Origin: CBFDBF01 sp050291465
Lineage (GTDB): Bacteria; Pseudomonadota; Gammaproteobacteria; Chromatiales; Chromatiaceae
Direction of reading: 5' to 3'
Assembly: GCA_050291465.1 (NCBI GenBank)
Contig: JBNKJV010000008.1
Location: forward strand, 1-64,000
DNA length: 64,000 bases
The notes beneath the pieces were generated by a model, which saw only the letters and a list, made by a program, of their open reading frames with translations, searched no databases and was not told the DNA's origin. Numbering within the stretch: the first letter of the stretch is position 1; each line of letters begins with the position of its first letter. Positions 50,453 to 58,471 of the stretch are shown one piece after another. A program made the translations under genes and the position numbers.

Positions 50453-51610
50453 ATGCGCCTTCCCGATTATAAAGGCGGCAGTATAGTAAATCTGATGGCC
50501 TCCATTGAGGCTGGCGTGGGTGGTAGCCCTGAGGCGTATCCGCCTCTGTCCGCCCTGTCCCCGGGCGTCCTGGGTGATGGGGAAAAGGTGGTCCTGCTGG
50601 TGATCGACGGTCTCGGCTACGACTATCTCTGCGAGAAGGGCGGTGCGTTGCGGGAACATCTCCTGGGCGCTGCGACTTCGGTCTGTCCCGCTACCACTGC
50701 CAGTGCTATTACCACCTTTCTTACCGCTGTCGCTCCTCAACAACACGGGCTCACCGGCTGGTTCAGCTGGTTCCGGGAGATCGGAAGCGTATTGGCGATA
50801 CTGCCGTTTCGTTCCCGGTTCGGTGGAGATCCGCTGAGCGGTGTTAGTTTCACTCCCGCTTCACTTTGCGGTGCTCCTCCCCTGTTTGACCGTATCGCGG
50901 TGAACTCACATGTGGTGGTGCCGGACTGGATGGCGGGATCCGCCTTCAATACCGCTTTCCAGGATGGTGCCAGGATGTGGCCTTATAAGGGAATGGACGG
51001 GTTGTTTGGATCCATCCTGGAGGCGATAAAGGTCAGGGAGTCTCGTTCTCTGACCTACGCTTATTGGCCGGATCTGGATACCTTGGCGCACAATCACGGT
51101 GTGGGGAGCGAGGAGGTTTCCCGGCATTTTGAGCAGCTCGACGCCGCGTTTTCCCGTTTTCTAAAACAGCTGCAGGGAAGCAGTGTACGCTTAATTGTGA
51201 CCGCCGATCATGGATTTATCGATTCACCGCCGGAGCGGACCATTCTGCTGAGCGATCATCCGGAGCTTGCGGATTCTCTGATGCTCCCGCTTTGCGGAGA
51301 GCAGCGGTTTGCCTACTGTTATGTCCATCCCGACAGAACTGAGCGTTTTAAGGAATACGTGGGGAACGAGCTCGCCGAGGTCGCAGATCTTTTTTCCAGT
51401 CAGGAGCTGATCGAGGGCGGCTGGTTCGGCCTTGGCGCCGCGCATCCGGAACTGAAGAACCGGGTGGGACATTATGCCCTGGTGATGAAGGACAACTATA
51501 AGATCAAGGAGTGGGTGTTGGGGGAGAAGCGTTACCGGCACATCGGGGTGCACGGAGGCGTCAGCCGGGAGGAGATGATGGTGCCGGTGGTTTTAGTTAA
51601 TAGTAAGTAG
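50453..51610 (+). CDS. Type I phosphodiesterase/nucleotide pyrophosphatase family protein
   Basis: An alkaline-phosphatase-superfamily hydrolase of 385 residues. Metal and nucleophile motifs are LLVIDGLGYDY near residue 49, CPATTASAITTFLT near 81 with the threonine nucleophile, WPDLDTLAHNHG near 205, TADHGFID near 247 and the late histidine in VGHYALVM or GVHGG. No signal peptide is evident, so it appears cytoplasmic. The substrate is not predictable. It probably shares a transcript with the FKBP gene. Confidence 0.85.
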   Translation: MRLPDYKGGSIVNLMASIEAGVGGSPEAYPPLSALSPGVLGDGEKVVLLVIDGLGYDYLCEKGGALREHLLGAATSVCPATTASAITTFLTAVAPQQHGLTGWFSWFREIGSVLAILPFRSRFGGDPLSGVSFTPASLCGAPPLFDRIAVNSHVVVPDWMAGSAFNTAFQDGARMWPYKGMDGLFGSILEAIKVRESRSLTYAYWPDLDTLAHNHGVGSEEVSRHFEQLDAAFSRFLKQLQGSSVRLIVTADHGFIDSPPERTILLSDHPELADSLMLPLCGEQRFAYCYVHPDRTERFKEYVGNELAEVADLFSSQELIEGGWFGLGAAHPELKNRVGHYALVMKDNYKIKEWVLGEKRYRHIGVHGGVSREEMMVPVVLVNSK

Positions 51611-51673
51611 TAGAAGTATGAAGTTAGTAGTTTGTGGTTAGTAGTTCGTAGTAGGCAGTAAGAAATTGGTAGT
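51598..51673. repeat. Degenerate TAGTA-rich simple repeat
   Basis: Repeated TTAGTAGT, TAGTAAG and GTAGTAG motifs follow the phosphodiesterase stop codon over about 75 bases. It looks like decayed tandem repeats of a short unit. Confidence 0.5.
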
Positions 51674-51703
51674 GTAGGGAGGTGAATGCGGGGTTATCCT
51701 CTT

Positions 51704-51746
51704 GTCCAACTTCCAACTTCCAACTTCCAACTTCCAACTTCCAACT
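51704..51746. repeat. Tandem 7-bp repeat (CTTCCAA), six units
   Basis: The unit CTTCCAA is repeated about six times without interruption and abuts, in fact overlaps, the stop codon of the minus-strand endA gene. Slippage here would vary the endA 3' untranslated region. Confidence 0.9.
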
Positions 51747-52410
51747 AAAATCTCAGCTTCTCCGCCGCTTCAGGATGATCGATAAAGCGATTGCGTGTGC
51801 CCTGCAGCTGTTCAATCAGGTCGTTGCGACGTCGTTCCTCGGCGTCCGGTGGGTCTTCCCGGTGCCACTGTTTAAGCAGTTCTCCCTGGCGTTGAAAGAT
51901 CTTTAGCTGATACGCATCCTGCATATAGAACATGGCGCGGGCGATATCGCCGCGGACCTTACGACGGGGTTCCACCCTTCTGCGTTTCTCATCCACTTCA
52001 AAGTCACAGGCGCCGAAGCGGCGCAACTCGCCCAGTACCATGCCGTAGGCCATGGCGCTCCGCGCCTCGTTGATCTCGGCAATCGCAGGGTAGAGGTTGT
52101 GCAGGTCAGACTCGATGCGGTTAAAAAGAGGGCTGCTTCTGCGACATTGTATACGGCTTCGGCACCGTAACTCCTTTATCACCCAACTCATGGGAAAGAC
52201 ATGTTCCACATTGATTGTCCGTCCCTTGTCGCGTCCGAACCGTTTGCCGCAGTACAGGGTTTCCCCTCCTTCGGCGTATACCCTTGACCAGAATACCGGC
52301 AATGCCTCGAAATAGTCGTCAAACACCACCTGTTGCGCCGCTAAGGGGAAAGCGCCGCATATCCCCGCAATCAGCAGCAGTGAAGTGAGGACGGGGTGTT
52401 TCGGCGGCAC
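51745..52410 (-). CDS. endA: Endonuclease I family nuclease
   Basis: A secreted non-specific DNA endonuclease of 221 residues. The signal peptide ends near FPLAAQQ. The His-Me finger active site is INVEHVFPMSW near residue 66, and the DLHNLYPA motif near 102 is diagnostic of the EndA/NucM family. Cysteines (YCGKRF, RCRSRIQC, GACDFEV) may form periplasmic disulfides. The family degrades extracellular or periplasmic DNA. Its stop codon lies in the 7-bp tandem repeat. Confidence 0.92.
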   Translation of the reverse strand: MPPKHPVLTSLLLIAGICGAFPLAAQQVVFDDYFEALPVFWSRVYAEGGETLYCGKRFGRDKGRTINVEHVFPMSWVIKELRCRSRIQCRRSSPLFNRIESDLHNLYPAIAEINEARSAMAYGMVLGELRRFGACDFEVDEKRRRVEPRRKVRGDIARAMFYMQDAYQLKIFQRQGELLKQWHREDPPDAEERRRNDLIEQLQGTRNRFIDHPEAAEKLRF

Positions 52411-52629
52411 AGGGGGTTTCCTGGGTGAATGAGCAGTATAAACGCTTCGGTGACGACGTCTGTTCGGATCTTAACTCTTTGACCGGGGTTTTCGAAAAAT
52501 GTTACCTACCCGCTGTCGACTATCGTTCGCTAAAGAGGGTTGAAAATACGGTGCTTGGAGGTATAAGTCACAAAGCGCGCCAATCACCGGAAACAACTTC
52601 AGTAAAGCACCCCTGTATTTTGGCGTAGA

Positions 52630-52660
52630 TTCGCGGTGATTAGCGTTTATTTGCGGCTAA
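52630..52660. repeat. Dispersed repeat copy (GCGGTGATT family)
   Basis: A second copy of the motif at 29128-29154, here in the 287-base gap between endA and the LPPGL protein gene. The rest of this gap shows no supported gene. Confidence 0.6.
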
Positions 52661-52697
52661 ACCTCGTAGTGTTAACAGACCCTAGGGGCGAATCGGT

Positions 52698-53159
52698 TCA
52701 GAAAACATTCTCCAGGATGTCCAGGATCAGACCGGTGGCCTCTTCGATAAGCAGTACGTCGTTGTCCACTATGACCCTTTTTTGCCCCGGCAGGCGCCTG
52801 GGAAGCAGGGAGCGGAGATCATCCGGGATGTCCCTTTTCTCCAGCCCCGGCGGGAGGTGTCCGTTGCGCTGCAGCTGCTGAGCAAGGCCCGGCGGGAGGG
52901 TGTCACGCTTGGCCAGACCCGGGGGTAGTCCCTTTCCCTGGCCGTCCCCTTTCTTACCCTTCGGCTTTTTCTCTTTTTCCTCATCGTCGATCTTTTTGCC
53001 GTAGCGGTCGCGGTAGTAGCGTTCTATGGTCTGCTTTTCCAGCTCAGTAAAGAGCCGGTCGACGATCTTCTCCTCTTGCGGCGGCGGTGTTCCCGCAGCG
53101 AGGGTAGGGGCGGAAAAGGCCAGGCCGAGGACGAGCCAGAACCAGAAGGCGTGTTTCAT
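52698..53159 (-). CDS. Secreted RcnB-like protein with LPPGL repeats
   Basis: 153 residues with a signal peptide ending PTLAAG. A charged region (DDEEKEKKPKGKKGDGQGKG) leads to three LPPGL motifs (GLPPGLAKRD, TLPPGLAQQL, HLPPGLEKRD). The C-terminal segment (PGQKRVIVDNDVLLIEEATG) resembles the end of the RcnB/DUF-type periplasmic domain, a strand pair that in RcnB ends in a similar ATG-I/L-I pattern. The function is unknown; a link to metal homeostasis would be only by resemblance. Confidence 0.65.
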   Translation of the reverse strand: MKHAFWFWLVLGLAFSAPTLAAGTPPPQEEKIVDRLFTELEKQTIERYYRDRYGKKIDDEEKEKKPKGKKGDGQGKGLPPGLAKRDTLPPGLAQQLQRNGHLPPGLEKRDIPDDLRSLLPRRLPGQKRVIVDNDVLLIEEATGLILDILENVF

Positions 53160-53240
53160 GGGGGCAGCTCCTTGCGAAAGTATATGGCTTTAAAGTGTAG
53201 CCGCCTTGATTCAGAAAGGGGGAAGAAACGAAGGATCGGC

Positions 53241-54218
53241 TCAAGCCAATTCCGCCGTCTCCCGAATGGTGGCCAGATTGATCGCCGGCAGGTACTCCGG
53301 TTTGGGGTCGGCGCGGCGGGTGAACTTCTTGATGATGCTCTCCAGGTTGGGCCGTTTCTCCGCCGGGCCCTCGCCGCTGCCGATGCCGCCGCCGAACTCC
53401 ACGAAGTGGGTGACGCCTTCGTCCAGGGCGCACTGCAGACACCCGACCCAATTGACCGGGTGGAAGAGCTGAAAAAAGAGTCTGGAGCGGATACTGTCGG
53501 CATCCGGCTCGTGGAAGCCGCCGGTATAGTTGGAAGGGACCTTGATCTGAGGTGGAGTGAACTCCACCCGATTCAGCTCCTCCCGGAACAGGCGGGCGGC
53601 GGTTACCATGTAATAGGTATGAAAGGCCCCCTCGGTCTTGAGACGCACGGCCTTTTTCTTCGGAAACCGCTCTTCCATCTCCAACGCCAGTGCATCCAGA
53701 TCGGGGCCGGCGCCCCCCACTACGGTCTGGTCCGGCAGGTTGAGCCCGGCGATGCCGCAGTAGTGTTTGTCTGCCAGGGGTCGGGCGCTTTCCAGATCAA
53801 CGGTGAGGGCCATCATTTCCCCTTCACCGTGCTCACTCATTAGCTCGCCCCGTTTTGCCACCAGCCGCAGGCCGTCCTGAAAGCTGAGTGAGCCGGCCGC
53901 AACCAGGGCGGAGTATTCACCCAGAGAATGCCCCGCCGCGGCAATCGGCTGCAGGGGGTCCTGCGCCAGTTCGCGATAGAGGGTGAGGCAGGCGATATGA
54001 TGGGTCAGCAATACCGGCTGGGTGAAGCGGGTAAGGTTGATCTGCCCCTCCGGGTCCTGGAAAGAGAGTCTGGCCATGTCCAGCCCCAGCACGTCGCTCG
54101 CCTCTTCATAGACGAGGCGGACAGACTCGAACTCCCCATGCAGGTCGCTGCCGATGCCGGGGTATTGTGAACCCTGGCCGGGAAATATGAAGACGGGGCG
54201 TTGTTCGTTACTGGGCAT
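53241..54218 (-). CDS. ACP S-malonyltransferase-like acyltransferase
   Basis: It is predicted to move malonyl (or another acyl) from CoA to a carrier protein. The start MPSNEQRPVFIFPGQGSQYPG is chosen for its GGAGAG site; the open frame extends 32 codons further. The 325 residues show FPGQGSQ near 11, the nucleophile serine in AAGHSLGEYSALVAAG near 93, KRGELM near 120 and histidine GAFHTYYM near 200. No other fatty-acid genes are nearby, so it is not the main fabD; it may serve a polyketide-like or specialised pathway. Confidence 0.85.
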   Translation of the reverse strand: MPSNEQRPVFIFPGQGSQYPGIGSDLHGEFESVRLVYEEASDVLGLDMARLSFQDPEGQINLTRFTQPVLLTHHIACLTLYRELAQDPLQPIAAAGHSLGEYSALVAAGSLSFQDGLRLVAKRGELMSEHGEGEMMALTVDLESARPLADKHYCGIAGLNLPDQTVVGGAGPDLDALALEMEERFPKKKAVRLKTEGAFHTYYMVTAARLFREELNRVEFTPPQIKVPSNYTGGFHEPDADSIRSRLFFQLFHPVNWVGCLQCALDEGVTHFVEFGGGIGSGEGPAEKRPNLESIIKKFTRRADPKPEYLPAINLATIRETAELA

Positions 54219-54456
54219 ATCGTTCTCTCCAGGGTGGGTCTGCGCATGGATCCGGGCTGGTGCGGGAGAATAGACATATTCGGCGTTCAGGGCAAGGGAG
54301 CCTCGGTTTAACACCCGAAGGGTGGATTCCCCCGCTTCTTGATCCGCTTCACTACCAATTTCCGACGTGAGATGTTAGAAAGTTGTTCGTGAGAAGTCGG
54401 AAGTAGGCGTGCGATGCCCGCATCCCGCCATGTGGTTTAGATTAAGGAGTGAGAGC

Positions 54457-54678
54457 ATGTCCTCCAAATTAATGGTGTTACCTAGTAAGGAATTTGGTCA
54501 GATCAGGCTGGTGCAGATCCCGGAAGATGTGGCCGAGCAGGAAGCATTTCAGCACGCGACCGGGATTATTGCCGGGGTGGAGGAGAAATCCGGTTACAGC
54601 ATGGAGGACATCGAGGATGCCCTGGAGGATCACGGGTTTCGGGTGGTGGAACATCTCCTGGGTCCGGAGATAGACTGA
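54457..54678 (+). CDS. Small conserved-looking acidic protein
   Basis: 73 residues, MSSKLMVLPSKEFGQIRLVQ with AAGGAGTGAGAGC upstream, which decides the start over an ATG 48 bases earlier. The sequence contains an alternating strand-helix pattern and an acidic middle (EEKSGYSMEDIEDALEDHGF). It is not recognised as a named family. It stands alone between two minus-strand genes. Confidence 0.6.
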   Translation: MSSKLMVLPSKEFGQIRLVQIPEDVAEQEAFQHATGIIAGVEEKSGYSMEDIEDALEDHGFRVVEHLLGPEID

Positions 54679-54767
54679 ATCACCGCCGGGGCGCGGCTTC
54701 CCCGCGGAGCCGTTTGCCTTGATGTCTTCACACCCGGCCGGGCCGGTGCCTCGTGGAGTCACGTGCT

Positions 54768-56075
54768 TTACCTGCCGGGCCTGCCGTATCCCTTTTTCTC
54801 CAATCGCTCCCTGACCAGGGTGACATGCAGCCGCAGGTCATACAGCTCCTCCGCGAACGAAAGCGGCACATGTATCTCCGATATCCCCCGCTCGATCTTA
54901 TCGAGTTCCGCCAGCAATCGATTACTGTCGTCACTGTCCGGGCTATCCAGGTAGAACTGCCGGTCGATCTCGAGCAGTTCTCGGTACCATCGGTAGATGC
55001 GGGAGCGCATGCGCCAGCGGTAGATCGGGGGCATGATCTTGAACAGGGGCAACAGCAGCGCGATCAGCGGCAACAGCATCACCTTCAACCGGTCCACCAG
55101 GGTGGCCGCCCAGAACGGGAGATAGCGTTGCAACAGCGGGGGTCCGTAATCGTAGAAGCGCCGCGCCTCTTTGCCCAGGGGGAAATCGAGATGGGCGGCA
55201 TTGGGAAACTGTCCGCTCCGCTCGAACCAGCCGCCGTCCCCGTGCACCTCTTTCGCCGCCTGCAGCAGCAGATCGATCAGCGCCGGGTGCAGATCCTCAG
55301 GCACCACCAGGTTGGCGCTGGTGGCCAGTAGAACCACCTGCTCCGCCGGAAGGTTGCGACGAAAATTTATTACACCCTCCGGAAGAACCACTCGGGACAG
55401 GTAGCGATGGATACGGGTGTAGGCATCCGCCCGTTCGAAACTCATCAGGCTTATATCCTCGTGTTCCAGCAGGGCGCGTATCAGCGGTGACCGGGGAGAG
55501 GCGACGAAGAAGGCGGCGTCCGCGTTGTTCCTGATTAGCGCGTCCGCGGCCGCCTGGCCTCCGAGGGCCTGGAGTTCAGAGGTGTCACCGTCGATGGCGT
55601 TGTCCGCCAGCAGCTGCAGCGCCAGGGCGCGGGTACCACTCCCTTCCCGCCCCACCGCGATGCGCTTCCCTTGCAGCTGGGAGATCCGCGAAAGGGGGAT
55701 ATCCCGGCGGTGGAAGAGCCAGATCGGCTCGAAGAACAGGCTGCCCAGGGAGCGGAGTTTGCCGGACCTGGCCAGTCCGCCGGTGCCCCCCTGGATGAAA
55801 GCAGCATCCGCCTCGCCGGCCTCCAGCCGCCGGATATTCTCCACCGAGCCTGCACTCTGGCGGACCTCGAGCTGTATCCGCTCGCGGGAAAAGATCTCCT
55901 GGTAGCGCTGGCCGAACAGATAGTAGGCGCCGTCTTCTTCGCCGGTGGAGATGACAAGTTGGTTGGGTGGCGCCGGATCGACGAACTGGTAGGCCAGAAG
56001 GAATCCGAGCAGCGTAATGAGAACCGCCGGTCCGAATATGCCGATATGTTCCCGAAACGGTCGATGGCGACGCAT
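54768..56075 (-). CDS. TAXI-family TRAP solute-binding protein with membrane segments
   Basis: The 435 residues begin with a membrane helix (about 15-34). The periplasmic binding domain has the TAXI pattern LVISTGEEDGAYYLFGQRYQ and INLRR-like core QLQGKRIAVGREGSGTRALA. A C-terminal hydrophobic hairpin (VDRLKVMLLPLIALLLPLFKIM, about 335-360) and a coiled C-terminal domain follow. Ordinary TAXI proteins are free in the periplasm and about 320 residues; this one is anchored at both ends and has no TRAP permease gene beside it. It could be a sensor or an orphan component. Confidence 0.78.
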   Translation of the reverse strand: MRRHRPFREHIGIFGPAVLITLLGFLLAYQFVDPAPPNQLVISTGEEDGAYYLFGQRYQEIFSRERIQLEVRQSAGSVENIRRLEAGEADAAFIQGGTGGLARSGKLRSLGSLFFEPIWLFHRRDIPLSRISQLQGKRIAVGREGSGTRALALQLLADNAIDGDTSELQALGGQAAADALIRNNADAAFFVASPRSPLIRALLEHEDISLMSFERADAYTRIHRYLSRVVLPEGVINFRRNLPAEQVVLLATSANLVVPEDLHPALIDLLLQAAKEVHGDGGWFERSGQFPNAAHLDFPLGKEARRFYDYGPPLLQRYLPFWAATLVDRLKVMLLPLIALLLPLFKIMPPIYRWRMRSRIYRWYRELLEIDRQFYLDSPDSDDSNRLLAELDKIERGISEIHVPLSFAEELYDLRLHVTLVRERLEKKGYGRPGR

Positions 56076-56117
56076 GTTGTGGAGAGATCCCTGGCTAAAC
56101 CCGCATGGTTTTTAGGA

Positions 56118-56144
56118 GCCTCTGATCAAGTCCATGATGGCCGA
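56118..56144. repeat. Dispersed 27-bp repeat, copy 2
   Basis: GCCTCTGATCAAGTCCATGA followed by TGGCCGA matches 35656-35682 with three differences; it lies just upstream of the TAXI gene. Confidence 0.55.
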
Positions 56145-56203
56145 ATCAGAAGCCCCTTAACTATAGCGCCCGGATGGGCAGGAAGGAATCGGGAAAGGTG
56201 TTT

Positions 56204-56235
56204 TGTCCGGAGCGGCGGGATCGCCGCCCCGGACA
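56204..56235. repeat. GC-rich hairpin after the haem protein gene
   Basis: TGTCCGG and CCGGACA arms enclose GCGGCG/CGCCGC inner arms. It lies 22 bases past the stop of the minus-strand DUF3365 gene. There is no T tract on that strand. Confidence 0.55.
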
Positions 56236-56256
56236 TCTTGGTTGGAGAAAAGGGGA

Positions 56257-56820
56257 TTACAGGGCCTTTTTAAAGGTGAAGGCACCGCGGATATCCCCCT
56301 CCTTGAAGCCCCGCGCCTTGTCTTCCGGATAGAGCGCATCCAGTTTCTCCGCCACATCCGCATCAATCGCATCGCCGTGGCACTTGAGGCAGGGTTTCCC
56401 TGTCGGAATGGCCTTCATGTAACGGAAGTAGCGTTTTCCGTCCTGCTCCACGATCTCCGACAGTTCTATCTTGGTGATGTCTTCGCCCGCCCCTTTGCGG
56501 GTTTCGAACGACTGAAGGACCTCCTGTTCCCAGGCGTCCGGGGCATTCTCCCGGTTGCGTAGTTTAAGACTGGTGCGGGCCAGGCCCCAGCCGGACTGCT
56601 GCGATTTCTGCTCGGCAATCTCCGGGGCCTTGAGGTTGCAGGTACCGATGGCCTCAATGGGGCCGCCGGCTTTCATGGCTGTTTTCAGTTCGCCTTTCAG
56701 CGATCCCATGAACTCCTTGACCAGGCCTCTCGCCTCCTGGGTATATTGGGTAACCTCGTCGGCGAATACATGGCCCGGGAGTGTGGCGCAAAGCAGGGAT
56801 GTCAGTAGGACTTTCTTCAT
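56257..56820 (-). CDS. Periplasmic single-haem protein of the DUF3365/Tll0287 type
   Basis: 187 residues with a signal peptide ending GHVFADE. The DUF3365 helix region (EARGLVKEFMGSLKGELKTAM) and conserved GWGLARTSLKLRNRENAPDAWE precede the haem-c motif CLKCHG near residue 147. The domain is the same kind as the periplasmic sensor of the diguanylate cyclase at 31177. The start MKKVLLTSLL is chosen because the upstream extension has no signal-like features. It may act as a redox sensor or small electron carrier. Confidence 0.85.
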   Translation of the reverse strand: MKKVLLTSLLCATLPGHVFADEVTQYTQEARGLVKEFMGSLKGELKTAMKAGGPIEAIGTCNLKAPEIAEQKSQQSGWGLARTSLKLRNRENAPDAWEQEVLQSFETRKGAGEDITKIELSEIVEQDGKRYFRYMKAIPTGKPCLKCHGDAIDADVAEKLDALYPEDKARGFKEGDIRGAFTFKKAL

Positions 56821-57091
56821 GATCAGGGTTCCTTTTCTCCTTAAAACCGGCGCAGGCCTTCCGGCTCTAGCAATAGCTTTCCGGTATTGATGTGAGTATG
56901 TCTGTAAGGGACCGGAAGCAGATTCCCAGGCCCGGTCGAAACCTAGCACACTCTGCGGGCCGCGGTCAGTGGCATCCCGCACTCTGCGGGGGTTCGGTTG
57001 TCCCGGAATTTTCTAAGGTTTATTTTCGTCACAGTTCCAGCTGTACTTGGGGTCAAACCGGTAGGGATTACTGGAAAGGAGGAGCGATACC

Positions 57092-57733
57092 ATGACCCTG
57101 CTTGAAAAGAGGAACCAATTGCCGTCGCCGGAAACGGCGCTGCCGGGTCGCTCGGAACCTTTGACGGTGCCGGAGCGCCACTTCGTCAACGGCAACCCCC
57201 TGCAACCGCCGTTCCCGACAGGGATGGAACAGGCCATGTTCGGACTCGGCTGCTTCTGGGGGGCGGAGCGCCGTTTCTGGGAACTGCCGGGGGTCTATGT
57301 GACGGCGGTGGGCTATGCCGGCGGCTATACCCCCAATCCCACCTACGAAGAGGTATGTAGCGGTATGACCGGTCATGCCGAGGTGGTGTGGCTGGTGTTC
57401 GATCCGGCACGGGTCTCTTACGATGCTCTGCTGAGCTGCTTCTGGGAGTCCCACGATCCCACCCAGGGTATGCGTCAGGGGAACGATCGGGGGACCCAGT
57501 ACCGCTCCGGGATCTATACCTTCACCCGGGAACAGCACACCCTTGCGGAAGCGAGCCGGAGGCGTTATCAACAGGCGTTGGCGGAAAAGGGAAAGGGCGA
57601 GATCACCACCGAGATCCGCCAAGCGCCGCCCTTCTACTACGCGGAGGCGTACCATCAGCAATACTTGGCGAAAAACCCCTCGGGTTACTGTGGTCTGGGC
57701 GGGACCGGGGTGTCCTGTCCCGGGCCCCGCTGA
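57092..57733 (+). CDS. msrA: Peptide methionine-S-sulfoxide reductase A
   Basis: It repairs methionine S-sulfoxide in proteins. The 213 residues carry the catalytic cysteine in GLGCFWGAERRFW near residue 53, YAGGYTPNPTYEEVCSG, GHAEVV and QYRSGIY. The N-terminal extension RHFVNGNPLQPPFP is typical of the E. coli-length subgroup. AAAGGAGGAG precedes the start. No signal peptide; cytoplasmic. Confidence 0.96.
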   Translation: MTLLEKRNQLPSPETALPGRSEPLTVPERHFVNGNPLQPPFPTGMEQAMFGLGCFWGAERRFWELPGVYVTAVGYAGGYTPNPTYEEVCSGMTGHAEVVWLVFDPARVSYDALLSCFWESHDPTQGMRQGNDRGTQYRSGIYTFTREQHTLAEASRRRYQQALAEKGKGEITTEIRQAPPFYYAEAYHQQYLAKNPSGYCGLGGTGVSCPGPR

Positions 57734-57751
57734 TGCGGAGCGGTTTGTTCC

Positions 57752-58441
57752 CTAGGGGGTCATCTCAATGGTGCCGCTGACGTGTACCTGCAGTTGCTGG
57801 GTCCCGGCCTCCAGGGCGGGGGCGGGAGCCGCCGCGCCCTCCATAACCATGGCCCGCATCAGCTGGGGTCGGGGCGCAATTCCCGAGGTATTGACCTGCA
57901 TGCGCACCAGTCGATAACCGCTACGCCCCATCTCCCGGGACACCAGTTGCGACCGCTGTTTGAAGGCGGCAATAGCTTCTGTGATCAGCCGCTCTTCCAC
58001 GCTGCGGCGCTGCTCCGGAGAGACGGTGTAGGAGATGCTGCCGACCGCGAGGTTCTTCTGTAGTTTTCCGACCAGATCGCTTAGTGCCGCCGAGTCTTTA
58101 CTCTCCAGCCGGATAGATTGGCGAATACGCCAGCCCTCGAGGGTCTGTTTCCGATAGACCGGCGTGGTGTTGTATTCCAGGGTCTGGACCTTGATGGCGG
58201 ATACGGTTTTTGCCTGTTTAATGGCGTTGCCTATCAGGCTGTTGACCTCCGTCGCCAGTTGCGAGGTGTTATTGCCTTCCCGCTGGGCATACATGACGAT
58301 GACCAGGGTGTCATTTTCCACCTCACGACCGGCGGTGACCGAAAGATCCGCCTGGTCGTAGGTCTGAGGTTGTTCGGCCGCGACGGCAGTGAGGCTAAAC
58401 AACATCAAGAGAAGCGGTCCCGTGCTCCATAGTTTGCGCAT
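57752..58441 (-). CDS. SIMPL-domain periplasmic protein
   Basis: 229 residues with a signal peptide ending AVAAEQ. It shows the DUF541/SIMPL pattern LSVTAGREVENDTLVIVMYAQ, IKVQTLEYNTTPVYR and GWRIRQSIRLES. Family members are outer-membrane or periplasmic, some oligomerising into rings; their role is poorly known. It is convergent with msrA. Confidence 0.82.
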   Translation of the reverse strand: MRKLWSTGPLLLMLFSLTAVAAEQPQTYDQADLSVTAGREVENDTLVIVMYAQREGNNTSQLATEVNSLIGNAIKQAKTVSAIKVQTLEYNTTPVYRKQTLEGWRIRQSIRLESKDSAALSDLVGKLQKNLAVGSISYTVSPEQRRSVEERLITEAIAAFKQRSQLVSREMGRSGYRLVRMQVNTSGIAPRPQLMRAMVMEGAAAPAPALEAGTQQLQVHVSGTIEMTP

Positions 58442-58471
58442 AATGAGATCTCCTTAAGGCTCGGTAAGGGG

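Noticed and set aside
52425..52628. 67-codon open frame on the plus strand upstream of the dispersed repeat
   Set aside because: No ribosome binding site and a product without recognisable features; it ends in repeat-derived sequence.
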